Shown piece after piece: positions 13,031 through 24,130 of a stretch of DNA of 64,000 nt. Location: NCBI GenBank assembly GCA_004123355.1, contig SCHM01000002.1, positions 6,855,569 to 6,919,568 of the forward strand, in the 5' to 3' direction. Each line of letters begins with the position of its first letter. Positions within the stretch are counted from its first letter, which is position 1. Under the pieces are notes generated by a model that was not told the DNA's origin, did not search any database, and was given only the letters and a program-made list of their open reading frames with translations. The position numbers and the translations under genes were made by a program. This stretch comes from Amphirosellinia nigrospora. Lineage: Eukaryota; Ascomycota; Sordariomycetes; Xylariales; Xylariaceae.

Positions 13031-13559
13031 AACTATATATATAAAATAATAAGCATATATAATCGCTATATATAAGCGTTATAAATTGTTTTAAAAACTT
13101 AGTATTATATAATATTAATTAAACGGAATATTTTAATAATTAACATAATTATTACGCAAACTATTTTAATATAAAATAATAATTTAGCTATAATTTTAAA
13201 TAAAAATCGTATAAAAATATTTTTCCTAACGTATAAACTTCGTTTATATATCGGCAAAAATAATAGTTAATAATATCTAGAAAATAATATCGTACAAAAA
13301 ATAAAAATAATTATATTTTTTTCGTTTTTATATAATAAAATAAATTAATTAAAATATATATTAAAAATTATTCGTATAAATAAATAAATAAAAATATATA
13401 TATTATATATAACGCTAATATAAAAGCTTTATAAGCTTAACTTTTAGTAAAAAAGCTATAAACTTTAATACGCCGCTATTCTTTAAACGTACGAAGTTTT
13501 AGAACTATATAATACTACTAAAAACAAAAGGTATAAAACACGGGTAAAAAACCTTAATA

Positions 13560-13755
13560 AAGTTAATAGGTCTAACAATAGCTATTGCTAATAATAATAA
13601 TAATTTTATTTTAATTGCTTATTAATATAATATTTAAAAAACTTAAAAAGCTTTACATATAATAATAATAATAATAATAGTAGTAATACTGCTGCTAATA
13701 TTGCTAGCGCTACTAGTGCTACTAGTACTATTATTAATATTGCTGCTAATATTAC
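13560..13755 (+). repeat. trinucleotide-type low-complexity patch
   Basis: Runs of AAT give way to a mixed triplet patch in which GCT, ACT, AGT and ATT alternate in register (about 13667-13752), for example GCTACTAGTGCTACTAGTAC. This may be the remains of a simple-sequence coding tract or an expanded microsatellite. Confidence 0.5.
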
Positions 13756-13827
13756 ATTTATTATATAATAATTATTAGATTTAATATTATATAAATCTAC
13801 AAGATTAATTAAAGCATACGTACAAAG

Positions 13828-13865
13828 TATATATATATACGTATATATATATATATATATATAAA
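13828..13865. repeat. TA dinucleotide microsatellite
   Basis: A TA run interrupted by single CG steps. Little more can be said. Confidence 0.7.
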
Positions 13866-14395
13866 TATAAATATACGCGCGTAAAAAAAAAAAAAAAAAA
13901 AAAATAAAAAAATAATATAAAAATAACTTAATTTATATATAATAACAACAAATATAAAAATAACGTATTATTTAATTTTTTAGATATTTAAACAAATTAA
14001 ATAAAAGAATTATATATAATAGTTATATATAAGTTAGCTTTTTTATCCGTATTTACTAACTTTTTTTTTTACGTACAGTTATATAAACATTAAGCATTTT
14101 AAAAAAATAGCAATTTAATATACTATTAGGCGCTTTTTTATTTATATATTATTATATAATATATTTAATATTTTTTTTACGTTTAGATTTTTTATATTAA
14201 AAAAAATAATCGTACAAAAGCACGCTATAGCTAAAAAAAAAAAACTAATATTATAATTATAATATTATTTATATACAAATTAATATATCAGTATTAATTA
14301 TATATATAGCTAATTATTAACTATAATATTAATTATTCGTACGATAAAGTTAAGCTAGTATGTCCGCCCGATTCGGTTATATAATATACCGTAGC

Positions 14396-14422
14396 AGAAT
14401 TTTTTTCGTATAAAAAAATTCT
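14396..14422. repeat. perfect hairpin in AT-rich DNA
   Basis: Eleven-base arms AGAATTTTTTT and AAAAAAATTCT around a CGTAT loop, in a locally CG-containing stretch that may mark the edge of an element. Too AT-rich to call a terminator or an RNA. Confidence 0.45.
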
Positions 14423-15002
14423 CCGTATAAAAACCTAGCTTTCGTACAAATAATTAAACAAAATAAATCAATATATACTAGTATTTATTTTACCTTTTAT
14501 TACGTATATTATACCCTTAACCACTTAACATTTATTAAATTAATAATTTTTTAAAATAACTTAAATTAAACAAAATCTTTAAGTTTAGCTTTATATTATA
14601 TATAACAATTAAACTTATAGTTTTTTATTTTAATTTTTTTTAATATTAAAAATAATATTAGCTAATAAAATAAAATTTTTAGTTTTATTTAAACGTTTAA
14701 AAAAACTAAATATTAAATTAATATTTATTAAATAAACATATATATTTTTATAAATTAAAGCAATTATTAGTTTTTTTATATAAAAATATTATTATTATAG
14801 CTTAATATATATAAAAATTTAAAATTTATTAAATAATAAAATATATTAGTTAGTTTAATTTTTTAATTATATATAACCCGGAAATTATACGTTATTTTAA
14901 ACGTTTTATTTAAACTACTTGCTTTTTATTAAACTTTTGGTCGGAATAATTTAGAATTTCTCCTAAATAACGTAAAAAAACACTAAGTACGCAATTCTAG
15001 CC

Positions 15003-15112
15003 CTTTTACTACGCTCGTCGCAGATTCCCCCCCTACTACGCTCGCCGCAAATAACCTTTTTATTACGCTTATTATAGATAACCTTTTTATTATATTTATC
15101 GCAAAAATACTT
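15003..15112 (+). repeat. 27-bp tandem repeat, four units
   Basis: Four units begin at 15007, 15034, 15061 and 15088 (TACTACGCTC, TACTACGCTC, TATTACGCTT, TATTATATTT). From left to right the units lose C step by step, a graded C-to-T conversion. A short C run lies between units 1 and 2. Confidence 0.7.
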
Positions 15113-16560
15113 CCGGCTTTTAAAATAGCTATAGTCTTTAAATTGTAAAATTTTTTACTTTTGTTTAAAAAAACAATATTAATTTAAATATTTTCGGAGT
15201 TTAAAGCTTAGCTTTAAAAAAATACTTTAAAAACCCGAAATAAAAAAAGTTATAAACATTATTAAACATAATATTTTTTTTAAACTTAAAAATTAAGTTA
15301 ATTTATTATTTAAAATTAAATATAAAATATTATAAAAAATTTTAAATATAGCTAATAAACTATATATTTTTTAAATATATTGTTCTAAAATTTTTAAATT
15401 ATTATATAGAAAAATTATATTAGCATCGAAAATTTTAGATTTTTTATTAAATTTATAATAAATAAAAAAAAACTCGATAAATATTTTAAAAAATATCTTT
15501 AATATAATATTTAAATTTTAATACTATAAATTATATAGATTATTTTAACTTATATTTAGTTTGCTTTGTTTATTTTATATTATTATATTAAATATTATAT
15601 TAGCGTTATTTAAGTTTAGTTAAAATTATAATATTATTATATTTATTGTTTATAAATTTTTTAAAACGATTTAAATAATTTTAAAACGTTATAATTAAAT
15701 ATTTTTTAATAAACTAACGTTTTATTAAATAAACTATTATTTGCCGGTTAAAGAATTTTTAAAGTAATAATTAATAACTACGATTTAAAATTTTTAGCTA
15801 AGCTATAATAATATATTTAAACTTAACTTAGAATTTAGCTATTTTATATTATAATTTATTTTTATAATAAATAGTTAAATTAAACGCTTTATTTTAACTA
15901 AATTTATTTCTAGTATTATTTTAATTTTTTAAATAATTTAATTTGTTAAAAACATTATACTTAAATTATAGTTTAAGCTTAATAATACGAAAACATTTAT
16001 AACTTATTAAATATTAAATAAAACTATTTTAAGCTTTATTTTAAACTTAATGCTAAAAATTTTTTATAATTAACGCTTAAATTTTTATCCCGTATAAAAG
16101 TTTATAATATAATAGCTTTATTTTCTTTATAGCTAAAAATATTATAAAAACGCTATTTATTAATTTTTTTTTTAATTAATTAAAAATCTTATTTAAACTT
16201 TATAAAAATATAATATTTTTAAAGCTATAATATTTAAAAAAAAACTAAATTAATAATTTACTAATTTATTTAAAGTTATTAAGCGAATTAAACGTTTGGT
16301 TTATAAGCTTAAATTTTTTAATTATTTTAAAATTTACGATATTATATTTATAAATTATTTTAAACCAGCTTTTTTATTTAAATATTTTTAAGAAATTCTT
16401 CCTTTTACTAAAAAATCTATATTAATCTTATATTTACCGCTTAATCGACAAAAACTATAAAAAAAAAAATATTTGCTAAAATACGTTAGATTTAGCCGGA
16501 ATACTATAAATAGGTTTTATTAACTAATCTCGGAACTAAAAAAAAAAATTATTAGCAAAC

Positions 16561-17998
16561 TATAAGCTAAAAAGACCTGCTAGGTGATTAATAATATATA
16601 ATAGTCACAATAAGGGCATCGTTATATTTTGCGGGGGTATTTTATTAGCTACGCACACCTGGCAGACCCCACTATAAGTAGCTCCTTGTACATAGTAGTC
16701 ACAGTAGCTAGCCTCCATCACTTCTACAACAACATACAGAGAAATACAAGCTCAGATCCTTGGCACTGCAGCCGGACCAGCATTCTGCTACACTCACATA
16801 ATACTATATCGGCATCATACCGTACGAGACATTTACGCTATAATTTTTGGAGCTTGTGAAAGCTACTGGAGTCTTAAGAGGGCTAAACTACGTATATTAC
16901 ATCCCACGATATCTTAAGCTCAGTGGCTGCATTCCAATGTAAGGCGGGTATTACGACGCGCGAGAAACCTGCCTCGTCAACTGCTTTCCTCGCATATAAG
17001 AGAGACAGAGAGACAGAGACTTCAACATGATAAGGATTTGGTATAAACAATTAGATGCAAGTCTATAAGCAGAGTTTGACTTCCTCATCCAACTTCTACT
17101 CTCAAGAATTGAGGGTCGCGTCCATCCGGTTTTCGGGCCATTATCGACGCCATCATTTTACGAGAAGATCACAGCTATTTCAGAGGTATTTAGACCGGAA
17201 GAAGAAAGCGAAGGAGTTGATAATTATATGCTGAGAATAGGTTGTGTGTTGACTTTGAAGTCTGATTTCAAGTCGTACCGCACGACACCAGATCGCGTAT
17301 TTACGTGGGTAGTTATAACGGTGAGAAATAAAAGTCTGTACGAGCTTTTATGTGGAACGGTTGGATTACGGAACCCCAACATATTATCATCGTGATCTAA
17401 TAACATTTAGGGTTCCTTGTATAGTCGGATAGTGACATTATGGACAAGGGCAGAGTTAACGGGCCTCGATATTTAGGAGTCCGAATACTGGGAATGCTAT
17501 AGGCAACGTTACGGCGAAGCTTCATGTTGTGCATTCAGCTCCTGCAAGGAATGTCCGTAGTGCGCAAGTCCCTGTCGACTGTTCATCATATGCGGGGGAC
17601 TAGATCACACCTCGTACGGTCGAAGCCTTCAGTATTGGCGTTCAGGTCATCCTATTACTTGTTGCGTAAAGTCGTATACGGGCCTTGGCTCTGCATGCAG
17701 TTGGGATTAATTTACCCGACGTTGTGGTAGACATTCAGACTGCTGTACGGTTAGCAAACCAAAGTTTAATGCCAATTATATAAGGCGATGCAATGTTACA
17801 ATACTCAACAGTTTCCAGCTCTGTCGGATATATAACTACCTTAGTGTCAACTCGCCGACACGACTTCCGGTCTCTGATGGCCACTTGACATGGCGCTCTA
17901 TCAAGGACGTCGATAGAGTAGAATTGTCTATATACAGGCTATCTACTAGTTAGTCATATATGCTCAACCCTTACCAATAATCTGAACTCCAATTGATC
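16561..17998. other. compositional boundary and non-coding sequence
   Basis: Base composition rises from almost pure A/T to mixed sequence within a few tens of bases near 16560. 16620-16860 has a TATA-like CTATAAGTAG followed by pyrimidine-rich and ACAACAACA sequence, reminiscent of a fungal LTR, but no partner copy is present. A short GAGACAGAGAGACAGAGAC run lies near 17000. No gene is supported. Confidence 0.45.
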
Positions 17999-18598
17999 AT
18001 GCAATTTTATCAATACCCCTATGCGCTGGGGGCGGCGTTCGCGCTCTTCATGTCGATTACATTTGGTGAACTCCTCCTTGGCAGGTCACGAGTCTTGAAA
18101 CATGGCAGCCTTCCGGACGACCCGGCAACAATCCCAACTGGTACATCCACGTAAATATCACGAACCCAGATCCTACGCAAAGTGATGCCGACCCTGGCGT
18201 TGCGTTGGGTAAAGTGCATTGCCAGATAGTATGGCTTTACCCAAATGCCCCTTACAACCAAATCAAGGGTGTGAGATTACGGATGCCACAAGCCGACTAC
18301 CTGGGCCTGGACGGTCGAGCTCCTCGAAGCAGATGACGCCGACCCGTATCCTATCACGAATTTCGACTTGCGCTGGAGAGCTGCATCTACATCATCAACT
18401 TCCACCGGCGAAGGCGTGCAAATTTGGACGGGTGTTGGCCATTTTGAGATCGGAAAGAACATGCAGGGACAATGCGCTGCTAGTGGCTTCTGCCAGTGGT
18501 GGTTGAGCACAACAAGTACTCCTGTCTTGATCGATGTTGCTCCTATATCATGCCAGGGCACAGTTGAAGAGGCTTTGAATAGCATTAACTGTGAATAA
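17999..18598 (+). pseudogene. small secreted protein gene, frame-broken
   Basis: Reading starts at an ATG whose product has a hydrophobic leader (MQFYQYPYALGAAFALFMS). After about 35 codons the frame must shift to continue as a strand-rich protein with NWYIHVNITNPDP and HCQIVWLYPNAPYNQIKG. It must shift again near 18297 to reach TVELLEADDADPYPITNF and a C-terminal part with four cysteines (GQCAA, GFCQW, ISCQG, INCE) that ends at a TAA. The apparent gaps could only be bridged by introns of about 25 nt, which is too short, so two frameshifts are inferred. The combined product would be about 195 residues. No family is recognised; an extracellular, possibly effector-like protein is plausible. It is the first gene beside the AT-rich block. 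Confidence 0.5.
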
Positions 18599-18903
18599 GG
18601 TCAGCGAAATGTTTACCTTAACACTTGAGCCTTTGCTCAGCTTCTAATCTGGCTTGATGCCTTGCGAGGAAAGGAAAGAAGAAGTTTGTGCGACTTAAAA
18701 CAGAAATGCTGATCTTATCGTTTATTTGTCACCAACGGGTTGCCTGTATCATGGATCTCCGATGTCAGACGCTTCTTGTTACAGTTGTGCCCCTGGCGCT
18801 TAGCGTCACCCAAAAATCACCTACTACGAGTTCATACAATTATCTTTGGGATCTAACTAATGCTTAAAACTTAATTGGGTGTACTATTCGAAACTTTTCT
18901 AAT

Positions 18904-20228
18904 ATGCGTTGGTTATATGTATTAGTCCTGACGAGAACAGTCGCCGGGTCCCCTCCGACATCAATCTGTGCTGTGCCAAATGTATTCGCGTATTCATTGC
19001 AATGTTCACGGGAATCGGATCATTATGAGTGGTTAGAGAATGCCACAAGCAGTAATCGACCTCCACAATCAGGCAATTGGCAGATCGGCCGGACTTGCTA
19101 TGGAGCCAGTCCTGACGAGTTCTGTGCCTATACGGATGCCCTTTTCAATAGCGGGGAAGGGATATCGTTTATCACAACAGCAGAGAGCATGTCACTTATA
19201 GTCAACAGGACGGCACTTCAAGACAAAATCGAGGTTCCGAAGGCTGAAGACTTATATCGCGAGGTAGAGATACCGGGCAAGGGCCGTGGCTTAGTAGCCA
19301 TAGAAGCTATTCAAGCAGGCCAAACCCTGATCTCACGGACCCCGGCTCTAGTACTCAACGCAAATGCATTCACGAAGCTAAAGAGAAGAGAGCTGGACAG
19401 TCTCATGGCTCGCGCGGTCGACAGCCTGCCTTTACTTCATCGAAATGAAGTTCTTGGGCTGTCTACACACGATGGCGCAAGAACCGATGAGGAGAAGGTC
19501 GGCAAAATATTCCGAACAAACTCATTCTCGACCGGTCTCCATGACGGGAAGTCGAAATTCCAGTCACTGTTTGCCACAGGTGTGTTCCTTTACACATGAC
19601 CGAGGTCTCCGTATTGACGCATCCCAGTGGCACGAATAAACCACAGCTGTCGACCAAATTGTGCGTATTTCTTTGATTCCAATACATTCGCTCAAAATGT
19701 CGTGGCCGTTCGGGATATACAACCTGGGGAAGAGCTATCAATAGCATACATCGAGTGAGTCAATCTGAGGCCATGTTCTGGGTATTGACTAAACAATGTG
19801 ACAGTCCTATTATCCCACAAGCAGAAAGACAAAAGAGATTGAAGGCCTAGGGTTTTGAGTGCTCGTGTGAGCGTTGTAGCGCCAGCGCCACTCAAGCGGC
19901 AGAGTCGGACCAGAATATCATGGAGATACAGCGCCTGTGGCAAGAGGTGGACAACTATTCTTCTTCATCGAACGCGACACCGGCGATGGCAGAACGTCTC
20001 ATCTCGCTATACGAGCAAGAGGGCCTCGAAAGCCGCATACAGGAAGCATACTATCGCGCGGCGCTCGAATGGATCGGGATTGGTGACGTCGAAAAGGCAT
20101 CAGAACACGCCAGACTATGCGTGAAATATGGAACACTATTCAAAGGCTCCGGTCGTCCATTCATTGAGAATATGAATCAGTTGCTGAATAACCCAATGGG
20201 CCATTCGCATTGGAGGTTCCGGTTGTGA
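18904..20228 (+). pseudogene. SET-domain protein with in-frame TAG
   Basis: Three exons fit well (18904-19579, 19628-19754, 19805-20228; introns of 48 and 50 nt with CTAAAC-type branch site in the second), giving 408 codons. Residues 1-15 resemble a signal peptide. A fungal SET-associated N-terminal part follows, then the SET domain: PGKGRGLVA near residue 118, RINHSCRPNC in exon 2, and EELSIAYID across intron 2. A post-SET-like CSCERC motif lies just after codon 283. Codon 283, within QKRLKA(W)GFECSCERC, is TAG (19848-19850) where Trp is expected. TGG to TAG is a G-to-A change in TpG context (CpA to TpA on the other strand), the RIP-preferred change. The downstream frame is otherwise open to 20228. 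The product would be a putative lysine methyltransferase-like or SMYD-like protein of unknown substrate; termination at 283 would remove the post-SET cysteines. Confidence 0.7.
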
Positions 20229-20579
20229 TGACCGCATTTGCCTTGTTCGTGTGCCGGAATACTCGGGAATTTCCGTCAACCTTTTTAAACTAGGTTAGAC
20301 TAAGATAGAAGGTGTGGATCGCGGGGTAGAGAACCCCACAGCTACATACCTTTCCGCTATCCGTGATAGACTCCCGAGGTCGTGGTACAATGTATGTAGA
20401 TCCACCTCAGCAGCATTACGTGAGCCCTTCTCTTGTTGATAAATATGAGACGATTAGTGTAAAGTGATGCAGAAAGCATCACATCTCAGTTATATTGACG
20501 CATCTTTTGAGACCACACCTCCCCTCTGAGATATGTGCTATATGATAATACGCGTCATTCCATAGCTAGGAAACACGAA
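20229..20579. other. intergenic, probable P450 promoter
   Basis: 351 bp between the SET gene and the P450 on the same strand. No gene and no distinctive motif. Confidence 0.5.
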
Positions 20580-22242
20580 ATGGGTTCCATCATTCAGCTC
20601 ATGAGCCAAAAGCTCCCTGGACACCTCACAGGACTGCTTATACTTAGCAGCTTATTAAGCCTCGGTATTTGGCTCATAGGGAATGAGCTTGCTCGACTAC
20701 GCGCAAGGATTCCGGGGTTGAAGGGACCTAGAGGATGGCCTATCATAGGCAACTATTTTGATATCACAAGCAACGCGGCAGTTCAATATGAGAAATGGGG
20801 CAAGCAGTACGGCGATGTCTATCAAGTGCAACTGGGAAGCACCACTGTCGTCATCGCCAATAGTCCGACGGCGGCGAAGAACATATTTCTGTCCAATTCT
20901 CATGCTGCCAGTTCGCGGCCGGTAACATATACCTTCCACAAGGTATGTAAAGCCCCGGCATAACGGATGTCAAATATTGACGACGCTCATAGGTCGCTTC
21001 TACAACTGCCGGGTTAACTATTGGGGCATCGCCCTATGATGACAGCCTTAAGCGAAAAAAGAAGGGGATTGCAGCTGCTCTTAATCGTCCATCAATTCAA
21101 CTTACGTACCTTACTTTGATCGGGAGACGAGGGCATTTATTGAAGACCTAATGACTTATGGAAAGGCGGGGACTGTCACCATAGACCCGTTGCCCATGAT
21201 TCAACGACTGAGCTTGTCCTTAGTGATGACTATCAATTGGGGTGTTCGCATCCCGTCTATAGACGACCAGCTTTTCAAGGAGATTGTTGCCGTCGAAGAA
21301 GAACTCAATAGGACCAGGTCAACAGTCGGCAATGCTCAAGACCACATACCCCTGCTGCGACTAAACCCATTCAACTCGACATCCGTTAAAGCAAGGATAT
21401 GAGAGAGCGCCGCGATGAGTATCTAGCTCAACTTAATAGCGACCTCGCCAAGAAAATGGAAGAAGGCACTAACAAGCCGTGCATCCAAGCCAGCGTGATC
21501 AAATTTAAGGAGGTAGAGCTCAACGAGACCGAGTTGACTGCCATCAGCCTTTCTGTTCTTGGTGGCGGGTTTGAGACGGTGTCAAACACGATGCAATGGT
21601 CTATCGCGTACTTGGCTCAACATACTGACATTCAGGACAAGGCATATGAGGAAATATGTAAATTCCAGGACTCGGACGAGCCCCTTTGCGATGCGTCAGA
21701 TGATCAGAAGTGCAATTACATATTGGGACTCGCGAAGGAAGCTCTACGATACTTCAGCTTATCCCCCTGGCCTTGCGAGAAAACAATCAAAGATATTGAG
21801 TACGAGGGTGTGCGAATCCCTGCGGGTAGCACCATCTATATGAATGCCTGGGCGTGCAGTCGCGGTGAGTATTACTCACTCCTTTGACTTGCGAATAGTA
21901 TACATGTAATTCTGACGCGTATTCTTAGACCCTGAGCTATTCCCGGATCCAGATCGCTTCGAGCCCGAGAGGTGGTTCACTAGACCCGACGCACCAATCT
22001 TCGCATTCGGACTCGGCTACCGAATGTGCGCAGGCCATCTCCTAGCCATGCGAGAGCTATATCTCATATTCATGCGTTTACTGAGCAGCTTCCGCATCGA
22101 AACGTCTGAGAAGATAGATTGCGATCCTAGTAAGGATATGAAAATACCAACAGACTTGATTATGGCGCCAAGATCATATCGGGTTTCTTTTAAACCGCGC
22201 AATAAGCAGAGGCTCATCGAGTCTCTTGCTAGCACGGAGTAG
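20580..22242 (+). CDS. cytochrome P450 monooxygenase, CYP504-like, two frame slips
   Basis: A membrane-anchored microsomal P450. The ATG at 20580 gives MGSIIQ, then a hydrophobic anchor (LTGLLILSSLLSLGIWLIG) and the hinge GPRGWPIIGN. An ATG 45 bp upstream is possible but adds nothing typical. Introns are 20943-20992 and 21865-21928. Hallmarks are an I-helix GGGFETVSNT, EALR of the ExxR motif, PERW, and the haem loop FGLGYRMCAG with the cysteine ligand. Two breaks interrupt it: near 21098 (LNRPSIQ then YVPYFDRETR) and near 21398 (SVKAR then MRERRDEYL). Each is repaired in concept by one extra base in AA or GG. Overall resemblance is to the phenylacetate and 3-hydroxyphenylacetate hydroxylases (CYP504), so aromatic-acid hydroxylation is plausible but unproven. 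No other phenylacetate-pathway gene is adjacent. Confidence 0.75.
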
Positions 22243-22640
22243 CCATCTGGGGCGCAGAGTTAGGGAAGAAGTTGAAGGTTAATAGTCTTTACGACATTGT
22301 ATTTGAGACGCTACGAGAATGAGAAAACAGCAGTAATAATATAAATCTTCAAATATTCGATTTGAAATGCTACACCAATTATTATCGACTCCGATAATAG
22401 AATATCCCGTGTAGGTCTGAGACGCTGGAAGTCAGGCGGGTGCCTCGGGAAAGATGGTAGCGATTGGGGGTCTTGCTATGCCCTCCTTCACCGATGTGCT
22501 CCCTACGATTCTAGATTTTTCTTGATGCTTACGAGCTCAGGCAAAGCCTGGAGCTCCCCGCAGCCTTTTAAAGTCTGAGGTAGTTTATTTATGCGAGAGG
22601 GACTTAAAATGCGCGTATACAAAAACCGTTGACTATCTTG
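22243..22640. other. intergenic, no gene seen
   Basis: About 400 bp after the P450 stop with no coding signal on either strand. Confidence 0.5.
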
Positions 22641-23094
22641 ATCAAAACACAGCTCACTACTATTTGCACAAGCCCCGCAACTACCTCCTAAAGAAAACCT
22701 CTCGAATGACAAATTCACCAGTATTTACGAACCTATCAGTCTTCATCGACTACCCTTAAACCGCGAACTACAAGAGCCCATCGTACGAAGGCTTGAACAA
22801 CAATGTGGTCATTCAGCCGTCGACTTGGGACGACTGCAGAGACCGAGGCCTCCACGATGGCCGAACTTCTTAGGTTGCGGAAGATGCGACGGCTGTAAAG
22901 GCCGCATCGCAAGGGCTGTTGCTGAGGAACCATCAGATGAACTACTTTGCGCCTACCCCGAGCCTGTCCGCTTCAACCTATTCGAAGCCATACTGGGTTC
23001 AAAAGTCGCCCGTCTCTTTATAGCTGTGGTTTGTTTGCATTACGTCAACTGTTTTCTCGACAAGATATCTATGTCGCTGAAAGCGTCCGGATAA
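22641..23094 (+). CDS. possible coding fragment, unknown
   Basis: An open frame without a clear ATG runs from about 22641 to a TAA at 23094. It includes a Cys-rich GCGRCDGCKGRIARAV segment near its middle and a hydrophobic stretch (ARLFIAVVCLHYVNCFL) near its end. I do not recognise it. It could be an exon or a decayed gene; the lack of a start and of neighbours to anchor it leaves real doubt. Confidence 0.25.
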
Positions 23095-23735
23095 GATACG
23101 CGGCTGGATGAAATACGGAGGACATGTTGGTTGGATGAGCGTGGAGATGCGGATTTGGGGACAGATCGTTTTGGATTATTGGTCGAAGACTAATCACGAT
23201 TAATTCTTGACGGATAATGGTTATCAATATGGGTACTGGTTGATGAATATTGATCTAGTTGCTTTCAGGCCAATAATCCACGAAGCAAACTGCACGCCTT
23301 GCCAAATATTTTCGAGTTCACAACGAGAAGTCCTATTCAGAGAGACCGCGTCTACGTAACTACCTAGGTACTTGTCTTCTAGTAGACCCATGATAGGCAT
23401 GTTTCTATCATCTACTGAATCAAATGTTTCTCTTAGTATCATGCTTGTATAGAGATTGTGCCGTCGGCCACAGCTTCTCGCACTGAGATCTATTTTACTC
23501 GGTTTGGGCGTTTGGCCTTTGGCCTTGGTAGGGCCACGTGGAAAATGAACAGATCGTATTGACGCGGAAATACCTTATCAACTCGTAAATCGAGGACTAA
23601 AATCAACTGAGTATATATCGGTTCCATGTTGGTCCCCGCGAGCACATTATTGATGTTCTTGCCCAGTTCATCGTATCTTAGCTTTCTCTGACGATTACGC
23701 TTGAAGAAGACGTGCGACTGCGTCGCTTGTGCGTT
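23095..23735. other. intergenic, no supported gene
   Basis: A 72-codon frame on the minus strand (23224-23442) has no recognisable features. Otherwise nothing is seen. Confidence 0.4.
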
Positions 23736-24130
23736 TGCGGTGATGTCATGAACGATCTGTTCCCCAGTGTCGTAGATGCACTAGGGAGATACCAGTCCTC
23801 TCGCAGCTTCGCATTCAAGTGTTCCCCGGGGTCAATATCCTTCTCATGTTCACTTTCTGGGTCGAGAATGGGCGAGCGTTGGCTACATGGGAGAGCATGC
23901 TACGCTTTACACCTAACGATAAGGTTCTCGGAGCCTTGAGATCCTTCGCACGGGATCGCAAGACTAGAGAGACGATTGGGGCTGACTACCAACGCGACAG
24001 CACTGAAGACTATGGCATACCCGGGGGCACTCAACGAGTGAACGCTGAGCTTGTTGAAGCCAGACCTGTCCCGCCTAATACCGTCTCAAGTGGTGATAGC
24101 TCTTCAGGAGATGATTATGATCTACACTGA
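23736..24130 (+). CDS. possible 3' part of a hypothetical gene
   Basis: A frame open from about 23736 to a TGA at 24130 reads CHERSVPQCRRC, a hydrophobic NILLMFTFWVENGRALATWE, a charged region (RSFARDRKTRETIGADYQ) and an acidic, Ser-rich tail (SSGDSSSGDDYDLH). The composition looks protein-like, but there is no identifiable start, and internal ATGs (23819) give only 103 residues. No family is recognised. Confidence 0.3.

Larger units (their letters stand above)
10593..16560. other. AT-rich RIP-type block, no gene
   Basis: Six kilobases of A/T-dominated sequence with no coding frame. It contains a T run at about 12996-13023, an A run at about 13878-13900, a TA dinucleotide run, a trinucleotide-like patch, a hairpin and a 27-bp tandem repeat, described separately. 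Short islands of CG (for example 14340-14450 and 14990-15130) hint at several decayed elements joined together. Confidence 0.75.

Noticed and set aside
1-16560. Mitochondrial DNA or plasmid insertion as the cause of high AT
   Set aside because: No mitochondrial gene, tRNA or long frame is present; the transition differences between repeat copies fit RIP.
18019-18585. Antisense frames over the secreted-protein gene
   Set aside because: The plus-strand reading gives a signal peptide and ordered cysteines; the minus frames have neither.
19755-19850. Alternative acceptor at 19848-19850 that would remove the TAG from the SET gene
   Set aside because: Using it puts the downstream CSCERC region out of frame.
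18904-22242. Secondary-metabolite cluster (SET protein, P450)
   Set aside because: No backbone synthase, transporter or regulator lies nearby; the P450 looks like an aromatic-acid hydroxylase.
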